Made by a program: the position numbers and the translations under genes
Notes under the pieces: generated by a model
What the model was told of the DNA's origin: nothing
Seen by the model: only the letters and a program-made list of their open reading frames with translations
Databases searched by the model: none
Shown here: positions 51,415 through 59,473 of the stretch, piece by piece
Position numbering within the stretch: the stretch's first letter is position 1
Layout of the letters: each line of letters starts with the position of its first letter
Assembly (NCBI GenBank): GCA_020636535.1
Contig: JACJXT010000012.1
Span: forward strand, 503,996 to 567,995
Reading direction: 5' to 3'
Length of the DNA: 64,000 bases
Source of the DNA: Chitinophagales bacterium
Lineage (GTDB): Bacteria > Bacteroidota > Bacteroidia > Chitinophagales > JADIYW01

Positions 51415-52899
51415 TTGAGCGTAGTTAAAAAATTAGCTTCCGACACAGTTGTCTATGGTCTGAGTAGCATCATAGCAAGAGTCATTAATTTTTTGTTTGG
51501 TTTTCTAATCATCAAATTTGTAACGCAAGAAGAATTTGGTATTTATACTAATTTTTACGCTTACGCTGGATTTATTTTAATCGTACTAACGCATGGAATG
51601 GAAACCGCTTTTTTTCGTTTCATCAACAAAGAAGGAGAAAACAAACAAGTTTTTGCAACTGCTTTTTATAGTGTACTTATTGCTGTTGTGTTGTTTATAT
51701 TGTTTGCTTTCGGATTTCAAAATAGCATTTCAAATTTTGTAAAAGAATCGCATTTATTTATACAGCTATTTGCTTTAATTATGTCTTTCGATGCATTGGC
51801 AGCTATTCCTTTTGCTAAGTTAAGAGCAGACAATCGACCATTACAATTTGCCTTTTTAAAAATATTAAATATTGTATTTTTTATTGGATTGTGTTTAGTT
51901 TTCTTCTATAATGTTATTAATGTTTCTACAATTACATTTGGTTGGATTGACAATACAGTATCTACAGTAAGTTATATTTTTATTGCTAATTTATTTGCAA
52001 GTTTATTAACTTTAGTTTGTTTAATACCAAAACTCAGTGCTATTAAATTTGGATTTAATCTATCACTACACAAAAAAATGTTTGTTTATGCTTTGCCAAT
52101 TATGCTTATTGGTTTAGCAGGAATGGTTAATCAAATGTTAGACAGAGTGATTATGGTACATCTTTTACCTTATGATGATGTAACGAACAAAGTTCAATTA
52201 GGTATTTATGGTTTCAACTACAAATTTGCTATGATTATCAGTATGTTTTTACAAGCATATCGATATGCAGCAGAACCAATATTTTTTAAAGCAGCACAAC
52301 AAGCAGATAATAAACAAGTGTATGCCAGAACGATGTTGTTTTTTGTTATTTGTGCTTGTGTTATTTTCTTGTTGATTAATCTGTTTATGCCAATTATACA
52401 ACAACTGTTTTTATGGTATTCACCAAATGCCAAAGCATATTTCGTTGGAGCTAAAATTATTCCAATACTATTAGCAGCATATTTATGTTTTGGTATGTAT
52501 TTTCAAATATCTACTTGGTACAAAATAAAAGACAAAACTTATATTGGTGCAATCATTGCTATAGCTGGAGCTGTAATTACTATTGTTTTAAATATTATTC
52601 TAGTACCAAAATTAGGATATATTGGAGCATCAATCACTACTTTTGTTTGTGCATTTTCTATGCTGTTAATTGGATATATTACAGAGCAAAAATATTATCC
52701 AATTCCATATAATTTAAAACGAATTGCATTGTATATTTTCACTTCATTTGCATTATATGGTTTATTTTTATTGCTCAATCAATCTTCATCACTTATAATA
52801 AGTACAGCAATTGGTTTCGTTTTATTTACTATTTATTTGTTAATGATTTATTTCTTAGAAGTAAAAACCAAATCCTCTACTTCTCTTAAAAAATCCTAA
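51415..52899 (+). CDS. lipopolysaccharide/oligosaccharide flippase family protein
   Basis: A 494-aa polytopic protein with about 14 membrane helices and the MATE/Wzx-like start LASDTVVYGLSSIIARVINFLFGFLI, an internal YALPIMLIGLAGMVNQMLDRVIM and a second-half IIPILLAAYLCFGMYFQISTWYKIKDKTYIG. Such proteins flip lipid-linked glycans across the inner membrane. The start is a TTG at 51415, since no ATG occurs for about 60 codons and the conserved start begins here. It heads a conserved Bacteroidota envelope cluster (dut, nucleotidyltransferase, TPR, DUF4292, EnvC). Confidence 0.88.
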   Translation: MSVVKKLASDTVVYGLSSIIARVINFLFGFLIIKFVTQEEFGIYTNFYAYAGFILIVLTHGMETAFFRFINKEGENKQVFATAFYSVLIAVVLFILFAFGFQNSISNFVKESHLFIQLFALIMSFDALAAIPFAKLRADNRPLQFAFLKILNIVFFIGLCLVFFYNVINVSTITFGWIDNTVSTVSYIFIANLFASLLTLVCLIPKLSAIKFGFNLSLHKKMFVYALPIMLIGLAGMVNQMLDRVIMVHLLPYDDVTNKVQLGIYGFNYKFAMIISMFLQAYRYAAEPIFFKAAQQADNKQVYARTMLFFVICACVIFLLINLFMPIIQQLFLWYSPNAKAYFVGAKIIPILLAAYLCFGMYFQISTWYKIKDKTYIGAIIAIAGAVITIVLNIILVPKLGYIGASITTFVCAFSMLLIGYITEQKYYPIPYNLKRIALYIFTSFALYGLFLLLNQSSSLIISTAIGFVLFTIYLLMIYFLEVKTKSSTSLKKS

Positions 52900-53010
52900 C
52901 ACCATACAAAAACAAGCATTATCCAATTATTTTGCTACTAAAATCATATCTTTGTTTTAACTACTGGCTGATGATTACATCAACTAGTAAAAATCAATAA
53001 CGATTAGTAT

Positions 53011-53445
53011 ATGAAAGTAAAAATTGTCAATAACTCAGAAAACGATTTACCAGAATACGAAACTGATGGTTCTGCTGGCTTAGATTTAAGAGCACATCTT
53101 CAAGAACCAGTAGTATTAAAACCATTGCAAAGAGCTTTAATTCCAACAGGTTTATATTTAGAACTGCCAAACGGTTACGAAGCTCAAGTACGACCAAGAA
53201 GTGGTTTGGCTTTGAAAAAAGGACTTACTGTTTTAAATACACCAGGCACTATTGATTCTGATTATAGAGGCGAAATAAAAATCATAATGATTAATTTGTC
53301 TAACGAAACAACAATTATTAATACTGGCGAACGCATTGCTCAAATGGTAATTGCTAAATACGAAAAAATAAAATTACAAGAAGTAGACGAACTCAACGAA
53401 ACAAAAAGAGGCGAAGGTGGTTTCGGACATACAGGAGTAATCTAA
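53011..53445 (+). CDS. dut: dUTP diphosphatase
   Basis: The 144-aa trimeric enzyme hydrolyses dUTP to dUMP, keeping uracil out of DNA and feeding dTMP synthesis. All five dUTPase motifs are visible: DGSAGLDLRAH, PRSGLALKKG, NTPGTIDSDYRGEI, GERIAQMVI and RGEGGFGHTG. A TATCTTTG box at 52947-52954 gives a leader of about 50 nt that contains a small TGATG/CATCA hairpin. Confidence 0.97.
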   Translation: MKVKIVNNSENDLPEYETDGSAGLDLRAHLQEPVVLKPLQRALIPTGLYLELPNGYEAQVRPRSGLALKKGLTVLNTPGTIDSDYRGEIKIIMINLSNETTIINTGERIAQMVIAKYEKIKLQEVDELNETKRGEGGFGHTGVI

Positions 53446-53457
53446 AAAAACAATACA

Positions 53458-54459
53458 ATGAACATTATTATACCTATGGCAGGAAGAGGTACTCGATTAA
53501 GACCTCACACTTTAGTTACGCCAAAACCTTTAGTCAATATTGCAGGCAAACCAATTGTAGAATGGTTGGTAAAAGATTTAATTGCTATTTGTCCTGAAAA
53601 AGTAGAAAACATTGGTTTTATTATTGGCGATTTTGGCACAGCAGTAGAACAACAATTATTAGCAATTGCAGATAGTCTTGGAGCAAAAGGACATATCTTT
53701 CATCAAGAAGTAGCATTAGGAACAGCTCATGCTATTTTGTGTGCTAAAGATTTATTGCAAGGCAAAACAATAGTGGCTTTTGCAGATACTTTGTTTAGGT
53801 GCAATCAAACCATAGATACGACAAAAGATGGCGTTATCTTTGTACAAAAAGTAGCAGATCCAAAAGCATTTGGCGTAGTAAAATTAAGTAGCGATGGCTA
53901 TATCACCGATTTTGTAGAAAAACCACAAACCTTTGTATCTGATTTAGCAATTATTGGTATCTATTATTTTAAAGACGGAGCATATTTAAATAGCGAATTA
54001 CAATATTTAATTGATAACGAGATTAAAGAAAAAGGCGAATATCAACTAACCAATGCTATGGAAAATATGAAAAACAAAGGCAGTCAGTTTTTTCCAGGTG
54101 AAATGCAAGAGTGGCTCGATTGTGGTAACAAACAAGCAACAGTTTATACCAATCAACGAATGTTAAACATTAAAAAAGATGAATTACAAATTCCTGCTAC
54201 TATAAATAATGTTAATTCTATTATAATACAACCTTGTTTTATTGGCGAAAGCGTTATTTTAGAGAATGCTGTAATTGGACCTAATGTTAGCATTGGCAAT
54301 AATTCAGTAATTAAAAATAGTATTATAAATAATTCTTTGATTCAAAATAACACACATATTACCAATAAAGTTTTAAATGAAGCCATGGTTGGTATGTTTG
54401 TTAAATTAAATGCAGATGCAGAATCGTGGAGTTTAGGTGATTATTCAAGTTCTAACTAA
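53458..54459 (+). CDS. sugar-phosphate nucleotidyltransferase with hexapeptide repeats
   Basis: The 333-aa protein has the nucleotidyltransferase start IIIPMAGRGTRLRPHTLVTPKPLVNIAGKP, the metal motif FADTLF, FVEKPQTF and DCGNKQATVYTN, then a short left-handed beta-helix tail (FIGESVILENAVIGPNVSIGNNSVI). This is the GlmU/glucose-1-phosphate nucleotidyltransferase-like group. The sugar cannot be fixed from sequence. It starts 12 bp after dut, and the next gene begins at the base after its stop. Confidence 0.9.
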   Translation: MNIIIPMAGRGTRLRPHTLVTPKPLVNIAGKPIVEWLVKDLIAICPEKVENIGFIIGDFGTAVEQQLLAIADSLGAKGHIFHQEVALGTAHAILCAKDLLQGKTIVAFADTLFRCNQTIDTTKDGVIFVQKVADPKAFGVVKLSSDGYITDFVEKPQTFVSDLAIIGIYYFKDGAYLNSELQYLIDNEIKEKGEYQLTNAMENMKNKGSQFFPGEMQEWLDCGNKQATVYTNQRMLNIKKDELQIPATINNVNSIIIQPCFIGESVILENAVIGPNVSIGNNSVIKNSIINNSLIQNNTHITNKVLNEAMVGMFVKLNADAESWSLGDYSSSN

Positions 54460-56244
54460 ATGACAATAATAAAAAACATAACACTTTTGATGCTTGCCAT
54501 TGTTTTGGCAGTACCAAGTTTTGCGAAAGATAAAAAGAGCAAAAAAAATAAAACTACTACAACTACTGTAGAAAAAACAAAAACGCTTACAGCAAAAGAA
54601 ACACTACAACAAGAAACCTTGCTTATAGACGCAATGCAAGACATGATTCTAGGTAATTATGAAGATGCTGTAGTTGGTTTTAATAGAATTTTGCAGAAAG
54701 ATCCAACCAATCATACAGCAATGTACCAGTTGGCTAGAATTTATTACTTAAACCAAAATTACGATTTGGCAATTGTGTATGCAAAGCAATCAATAAAGTA
54801 CGATAATAAAAACGAAAACTATTATTTATACTTAGCAGAAGCGTATAGTCAAAAAGGCAATTTTGAAGAAGCAGCTAATGTATACAAATCACTTATTGAC
54901 ATCAATCCAAGAGAGTATAATTACTACTACGATTTAGCTTATTTCTATGCAAAATCTGGCGATATAAAAAAAGCACTAGAAACCTACAATTTACTAGAAC
55001 AAAAAATTGGTATTGATGAAGAATTGGTTTATATCAAACAGAATTTATGGCTTAAAGAAAACAAGTTAGAAGAAGCAGTAAACGATATAGAAAAACTCAT
55101 CAAACAAAATCCAGATAATGAAAATTATTATTTGATGATGGGTGAATTGTACGAATCTAAAGAGTTGTACAATCAAGCATTAAGCACTTATCAAAGACTG
55201 TTAGATAGAAGTCCAGATAATGCCATGGCAATTACTTATATAGCAGAAGTATATAGAAAACAAGGCGACGAAACCAAGTATAACAATTACATTAAAAAAT
55301 TATTTGAAAACAAAAACATAGACATCGATACTAAAATCATCACCTTATTGCCTTTGTTTGAAAAGTTAGATGTTGGTACAGATGAAGACAAAAAAGAAAT
55401 CCAACAAATCTTGTTAGATATGTCAGAAACGCTGCTACAACTTTATCCAAATAATGTAAAAACAATTGCAACAAGAGCAGATGTATTATACAATATCGAT
55501 AAAAAAGAAGAAGCACTTGCATTATACGAAAAAGCAATTAGCTACGATTCTGTTCCTAGTACCATTTGGTTGCAAACTTATATTTTATGTTCTGAATTAA
55601 ATGACACACTTGGATTAGAAAAGAATTCGGCTTTAGGTATGGAAAAAAATCCAGAGAATCCATTTGGTTATTTTTACAATGCCATTGCCAATCAACAATT
55701 AAAAAATTATAGCAAAGCATACCATGCCATTCAAGCTGGTTTAAATACAGAAAAAGAAAGCAATCCATTAAACTATCAGTTAAAATTGCAAATGCTTACT
55801 ACGCTTGGCGACATTGCTTACGAAGCAAAAAAGTACAACACGATGGACAGTGCTTACGAAGCAGCTTTAGAAATTGATGCTAATAATGCAACTACACTCA
55901 ACAACTATGCTTATTATTTGTCTTTAAGATATGAACAACTAGAAAAAGCAGAAAAAATGAGTAGAAAAGCAAACTTACTAGAAGTAAACAATTCTGCTTT
56001 TATAGATACTTATGCTTGGATAATGTATCAGCAAAAAAATTATAAAGAAGCTTTAATTTGGATTGAAGACGCACTAGCACTTCCAAACGCTCAAAACAGA
56101 GCAGAATTGCTAGAACATTATGGCGATATTTTATTCAAATTAGGCAAAGTAGATGATGCTGTGAAACAATGGAATTCAGCTATTGACAAAGGTGGTGACA
56201 AAGCAGCACTTGAAAAGAAAATCAAAGAGAAAGACTTACCGTAG
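54460..56244 (+). CDS. exported TPR-repeat protein
   Basis: The 594-aa product has a signal peptide (NITLLMLAIVLAVPSFAK), a Lys/Thr-rich linker and a long array of TPR-type helix pairs, for example HTAMYQLARIYYLNQNYDLAIVYAKQ, YYLYLAEAYSQKGNFEEAANVYK and ELLEHYGDILFKLGKVDDAVKQW. It probably scaffolds an envelope complex in the periplasm. It abuts the nucleotidyltransferase gene. In related genomes, as I recall, the DUF4292 and EnvC genes follow directly; here they are displaced by an IS110 element and three other genes. Confidence 0.88.
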   Translation: MTIIKNITLLMLAIVLAVPSFAKDKKSKKNKTTTTTVEKTKTLTAKETLQQETLLIDAMQDMILGNYEDAVVGFNRILQKDPTNHTAMYQLARIYYLNQNYDLAIVYAKQSIKYDNKNENYYLYLAEAYSQKGNFEEAANVYKSLIDINPREYNYYYDLAYFYAKSGDIKKALETYNLLEQKIGIDEELVYIKQNLWLKENKLEEAVNDIEKLIKQNPDNENYYLMMGELYESKELYNQALSTYQRLLDRSPDNAMAITYIAEVYRKQGDETKYNNYIKKLFENKNIDIDTKIITLLPLFEKLDVGTDEDKKEIQQILLDMSETLLQLYPNNVKTIATRADVLYNIDKKEEALALYEKAISYDSVPSTIWLQTYILCSELNDTLGLEKNSALGMEKNPENPFGYFYNAIANQQLKNYSKAYHAIQAGLNTEKESNPLNYQLKLQMLTTLGDIAYEAKKYNTMDSAYEAALEIDANNATTLNNYAYYLSLRYEQLEKAEKMSRKANLLEVNNSAFIDTYAWIMYQQKNYKEALIWIEDALALPNAQNRAELLEHYGDILFKLGKVDDAVKQWNSAIDKGGDKAALEKKIKEKDLP

Positions 56245-56258
56245 GAGCGAAGAATCGT

Positions 56259-56630
56259 CATCCTATGTTTGTATAAATAATTAAATTAGTAGAAATTATT
56301 AACAGGAAAAGTAAAGGGTAAAGAGTAAGATTTTAGTTTGTCATTAGTCAAAAAGACCGTTCGCAATGTTAATCCCTTTACCCATCCTATGTTTGTATAA
56401 ATAATTAAATTAGTAGAAATTATTAACAGGAAAAGTAAAGGGTAAAGAGTAAGATTTTAGTTTGTCATTAGTCAAAAAGACCGTTCGCAATGTTAATCCC
56501 TTTACCCATCCTATGTTTGTATAAATAATTAAATTAGTAGAAATTATTAACAGGAAAAGTAAAGGGTAAAGAGTAAGATTTTAGTTTGTCATTAGTCAAA
56601 AAGACCGTTCGCAATGTTAATCCCTTTACC
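56259..56630 (+). repeat. three perfect 124-bp tandem copies of the IS110 left end
   Basis: Units at 56259-56382, 56383-56506 and 56507-56630 are identical by eye and each begins CATCCTATGTTTG. Each holds a -7 promoter box (TATGTTTG), the bridge-RNA 5' stem-loop and the target-binding loop. The first unit starts at the core CAT of the insertion site, and the third is followed by another CAT at 56631. This is not a CRISPR array, because there are no spacers. Confidence 0.92.
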
Positions 56631-56703
56631 CATTACTACAAAAACTTGAACAGAACATTAAGCATAAAGCTTGTATTAAGGATAGATAAGTTAGTGTAGT
56701 ATT
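56524..56703 (+). ncRNA. IS110 bridge RNA, target loop plus donor loop
   Basis: The 5' stem-loop is AATAATT (56524-56530) with AATTATT (56542-56548). The target loop is closed by GTAAAGGG (56559-56566) with CCCTTTAC (56622-56629); it has a left guide TTGTCAT (56586-56592), a small GTC/GAC hairpin and a right guide TTCGCAATG (56608-56616). The guides match the left flank TCGTCAT (one G-U pair) and the complement of the right flank CATTGCGAA (57709-57717). The donor loop is closed by ACTACA/TGTAGT and AACTT/AAGTT; its left guide ACAGAACATT (56650-56659) equals the element's right end, and AGGAT (56679-56683) complements its left end. About 180 nt, as in known IS110 bridge RNAs. Confidence 0.8.
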
Positions 56704-56725
56704 ACTTTTCACAAAAAACAATATT

Positions 56726-57700
56726 ATGAGTAAAGTTATAGGAATTGACATTAGTAAACAAACATTTGATGTAGCATTATTAGACAGCAAAACTAGTAAA
56801 TGGCAACATCATGTATTAGAAAACAACAAACTTGGATTTAAAAAGTTATGTAAGTTTATTTCAGAACAGAGTCATGTTGTAATGGAAGCAAGTGGCAGTT
56901 ATTATCTACAATTAGCTTTGTATTTAGAAATGAATAATATAAAAGTAAGTGTAGTAAATCCTTTGGTTATAAGAAGATACAGTCAAATGAAACTTCAAAG
57001 AGCAAAGACAGATAAGAAAGACGCACAAACCATAGCAATGTATGGTATAGAACAAAATCCAGAGTTATGGCAATCTCAAGATAAAGAAGTAATGGAGTTA
57101 AAACAACTATATTCCACAATAGAGTTATTAAGTAAACAAGTAAGTCAGACACAACATCAGTTAGAAGCACATACGAGCAGTGGTATACTAAGTTCATCAT
57201 TAAAGCAAGAACTAAATCAACATATAAAAACCCTAAAAAGAAGAAAAGAAAAATTAGAAACAAGATTTAGATTATTATCAGAACAAACATACGGAGACAC
57301 TCTAGAGCGTTTAGCAACAATACCAGGTATAGGTAAAAAAACAGCCGTCATGTTAACTGTAATTACCAATAATTTTAAAAAATTTGATAATTATAGACAG
57401 TTAATTGCATATGTAGGACTAAGTCCGAGAAAGTATGAATCAGGAACAAGTGTGCGAGGCAGAGGACATATTTGTAAAATGGGACAATCGCAAATAAGGA
57501 AGTTATTGTATATGTGTAGTTGGTCAGCCAAGAAACTAAATAAAGCATGTATAGCAATGTATGAAAGATTAATTGCCAAAGGCAAAGCAGAAAGAGTAGT
57601 AAAAATAGCAATAGCTAATAAGTTATTAAAACAAGCCTTTGCAATAGCAAAAAATAAAGAAGTATATAATGAAAATTTTATGCAAAAAGTTTGTTTTTAA
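56726..57700 (+). CDS. IS110-family bridge-RNA-guided recombinase
   Basis: The 324-aa protein has an N-terminal RuvC-like DEDD domain with D8 (GIDISKQTFD), E54 (VVMEASGSYY) and D96/D99 (AKTDKKDAQTIA), a coiled-coil linker (about 120-185), and a C-terminal Transposase_20 domain. The latter has LATIPGIGKKTAVML, LIAYVGLSPRKYESG with the probable catalytic Ser (about 239) and GQSQIRKLLYMCSWSA. Length and residues are intact, so it should be active. IS110 recombinases use a DEDD site and a serine together and are guided by an RNA from their own noncoding end. Its 3' codons carry the TTTG -33 box (57690-57693) used at the circle junction. Confidence 0.95.
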   Translation: MSKVIGIDISKQTFDVALLDSKTSKWQHHVLENNKLGFKKLCKFISEQSHVVMEASGSYYLQLALYLEMNNIKVSVVNPLVIRRYSQMKLQRAKTDKKDAQTIAMYGIEQNPELWQSQDKEVMELKQLYSTIELLSKQVSQTQHQLEAHTSSGILSSSLKQELNQHIKTLKRRKEKLETRFRLLSEQTYGDTLERLATIPGIGKKTAVMLTVITNNFKKFDNYRQLIAYVGLSPRKYESGTSVRGRGHICKMGQSQIRKLLYMCSWSAKKLNKACIAMYERLIAKGKAERVVKIAIANKLLKQAFAIAKNKEVYNENFMQKVCF

Positions 57701-57708
57701 GCACAGAA

Positions 57709-57750
57709 CATTGCGAATTTTTTGATGTACGAAAAAAATGTGGCAATCTC
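57709..57750 (+). repeat. right part of the palindromic repeat split by the IS110 element
   Basis: CATTGCGAATTTTTTGATG followed by a stretch ending TGTGGCAATCTC. With the CGTCAT left of the element (56256-56261) it forms a complete repeat very close to the one at 30500-30541. Confidence 0.75.
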
Positions 57751-57803
57751 ACACCATATCAGGTGTTTTCACTTGATATACAATTTAAATAAAGCTATAA
57801 CCA

Positions 57804-58106
57804 ATGAAAAACTATTTTTCTATATTACTATTTAGTTGCGTATTGCTTTTTTCATCATGCAATAAAGCCAAAAAAGAATGTCCAGGAGCCAAAAAAGCAA
57901 CATTAAAAGATTTTACAGGATTTGATGGTTGCACTTGGATAATACAATTAGAAGATGGCACTTATTTAGAACCGAAAAACTTAGACAAATTCAACATTAC
58001 ACTAGAAGACAACAAAAAAGTTTGGATAAGGTACGAAACACAAATGGGAGCATCAATTTGTATGGTCGGCGACATAGTTAACTTGCTTTGCATAACAGAG
58101 CGATAG
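57804..58106 (+). CDS. small lipoprotein of unknown function
   Basis: The 100-aa product has a lipoprotein signal (FSILLFSCVLLFSSC) and a compact beta-rich domain containing LKDFTGFDGCTWIIQLEDGTYLEPKNL and KVWIRYET. This looks like a small conserved exported Bacteroidota domain that I cannot name. It has four Cys after the lipobox, which suggests a disulfide. It lies just right of the IS110 element, within the interrupted envelope cluster. Confidence 0.72.
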   Translation: MKNYFSILLFSCVLLFSSCNKAKKECPGAKKATLKDFTGFDGCTWIIQLEDGTYLEPKNLDKFNITLEDNKKVWIRYETQMGASICMVGDIVNLLCITER

Positions 58107-58108
58107 AT

Positions 58109-58690
58109 TTATTTTTTAAAATTGAACTTATAACCTAAACCAAATTTTATACCCGAAATCTCTGTTTTACCAAACTCACCAAAGAAATATAGTTTTTCGT
58201 TTTTTGTAAACTTTTTATATCCAATAGCAAAACCCCAATTTACTTTAGTCCTATTAGTAATAATAGTTTCATTTAAAAATGCATCGTAATCAGTTGCTTT
58301 AAAATGATAAAAACCAATAAAAACTGGAAAGTATAATTCTCTATTATTTCCTTTACTTGATTTATTTCTTACATCATAAATCATTTGTAAAAACTGATAT
58401 TTAGCTGTAAGGTTAAAAGAAGTTTCAAAATAGTTTTTTATACCTCCAACCGCAAAAGAACTTCCTATGCAAAAAGTATTGTGTAAATAATAATCTCCGT
58501 TTACTACTATAGATGGATAGGAAAATAAGGTTAAGAATTCTGCAAAAAAGTTATAATTATTTGGATTATAGTCTATATATCTAAATCCTACAGGATTAAA
58601 AAAACTTACTTGTACTGTTGCATCTTTTTTTTCTGATGAAAAGCTATTTTGAAAAATAACAAATAGTAAAATTAATAATGATTTTTTCAT
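58109..58690 (-). CDS. exported protein of unknown function, likely barrel-like
   Basis: The product from the ATG at 58690 (193 aa) has a signal peptide (KKSLLILLFVIFQNSFSS). The start is set by this signal and by the ATGA overlap with the upstream gene's stop. The rest alternates hydrophobic and polar residues with many aromatics (YNFFAEFLTLFSYPSIVV, ELYFPVFIGFYHFKA) and ends with ISGIKFGLGYKFNFKK, the usual C-terminal strand of an outer-membrane beta barrel. It is probably a small outer-membrane protein. Confidence 0.7.
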   Translation of the reverse strand: MKKSLLILLFVIFQNSFSSEKKDATVQVSFFNPVGFRYIDYNPNNYNFFAEFLTLFSYPSIVVNGDYYLHNTFCIGSSFAVGGIKNYFETSFNLTAKYQFLQMIYDVRNKSSKGNNRELYFPVFIGFYHFKATDYDAFLNETIITNRTKVNWGFAIGYKKFTKNEKLYFFGEFGKTEISGIKFGLGYKFNFKK

Positions 58691-59364
58691 AAAAAATATA
58701 ACTCCTTTGTTGTGCTTTCTAAAATTAAACCATCTTGAAAATAGAACCAAATTGTAAACCTCTGAGAGCTATTAGGTAATGGTCTTTCTTTTAATATTAA
58801 TTCAAAAAATAATTGGTCAAAACCTGAAGAATTATGATAATAATCTCTATCTGAATTTGCAAATGTGTTGAGGTTTAAAGTCTTTGTTATGTTTATAATA
58901 GAGGTATCTGTTATACTATATGATTCTCCACGCTGATTAATAGTACTTAATACTTTAAATTTATTATTTAGATTATTTTCTGCTAATATGTTATTAAAAT
59001 CATTATTACTTACTATTACAATACTATCTATTAAGTTTGTGTTTTTGTAATGTGTATAGTTAAAACACTTTTCAAAGGAATAGGCATAACAAGTATTGCC
59101 AAAAGAAAAGCTGTTGTTGTTTCTTGCAATTTTTGTGGCAGCAATATTTAAAATAACTGAAAAACTTAAATAGTCATTTTCATGAATAGTATCGATAGCT
59201 ACAAAAGTATCATAATAATAATAATTTGATGAGTTAAAGAAATTTATAGAATCAATTTTAAACTCATAAGTGCCTAAATATTTACTTTCACAAGGATTAC
59301 AAGCACTTAGTACTAATTGTATAAAAAAGTACATGGCAATAATCATTATTTTCTTAATTTCCAT
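58687..59364 (-). CDS. lipoprotein of unknown function
   Basis: The 225-aa product has a lipoprotein signal (IIAMYFFIQLVLSAC) followed by NPCESKYLGTYEFKID and a beta-rich, Asn- and Tyr-rich body. No enzymatic motif is visible. It overlaps the downstream barrel-like gene by 4 bp, so the two form an operon and may act together at the outer membrane. The pair is inserted in reverse orientation inside an otherwise forward envelope cluster. Confidence 0.7.
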   Translation of the reverse strand: MEIKKIMIIAMYFFIQLVLSACNPCESKYLGTYEFKIDSINFFNSSNYYYYDTFVAIDTIHENDYLSFSVILNIAATKIARNNNSFSFGNTCYAYSFEKCFNYTHYKNTNLIDSIVIVSNNDFNNILAENNLNNKFKVLSTINQRGESYSITDTSIINITKTLNLNTFANSDRDYYHNSSGFDQLFFELILKERPLPNSSQRFTIWFYFQDGLILESTTKELYFL

Positions 59365-59473
59365 AGTATAGTTTTTATACTTAAATATACTATAAATATT
59401 TAAGACTAATATTGTCTAACTTTAAAATACCAAAGATTAATTATTTTAGCACAATATTTGATTCTACTTACAA

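Larger units (their letters stand above)
56262..57711 (+). mobile_element. IS110-family insertion sequence in a dispersed palindromic repeat
   Basis: About 1450 bp from the core CAT at 56259-56261 to the CAT at 57709-57711; the exact cut within CAT is unknown. Removing it joins AATCGTCAT to TGCGAATTTTTTGATG and restores a CGTCATTGCGAA repeat like those at 30500 and 40682. No terminal inverted repeats are seen, as expected of the IS110 subgroup. It carries one recombinase gene and a long left noncoding end with a bridge-RNA structure. Without the two extra tandem units it would be about 1.2 kb. Confidence 0.85.

Noticed and set aside
52485..52712. Second-frame ORF inside the flippase gene
   Set aside because: Trp/Tyr/Cys-rich shadow frame overlapping well-conserved flippase coding sequence.
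56259..56630. Tandem array as a CRISPR or satellite
   Set aside because: Units are 124 bp, contiguous and without spacers, and no cas genes are present. Position and content tie it to the IS110 left end.
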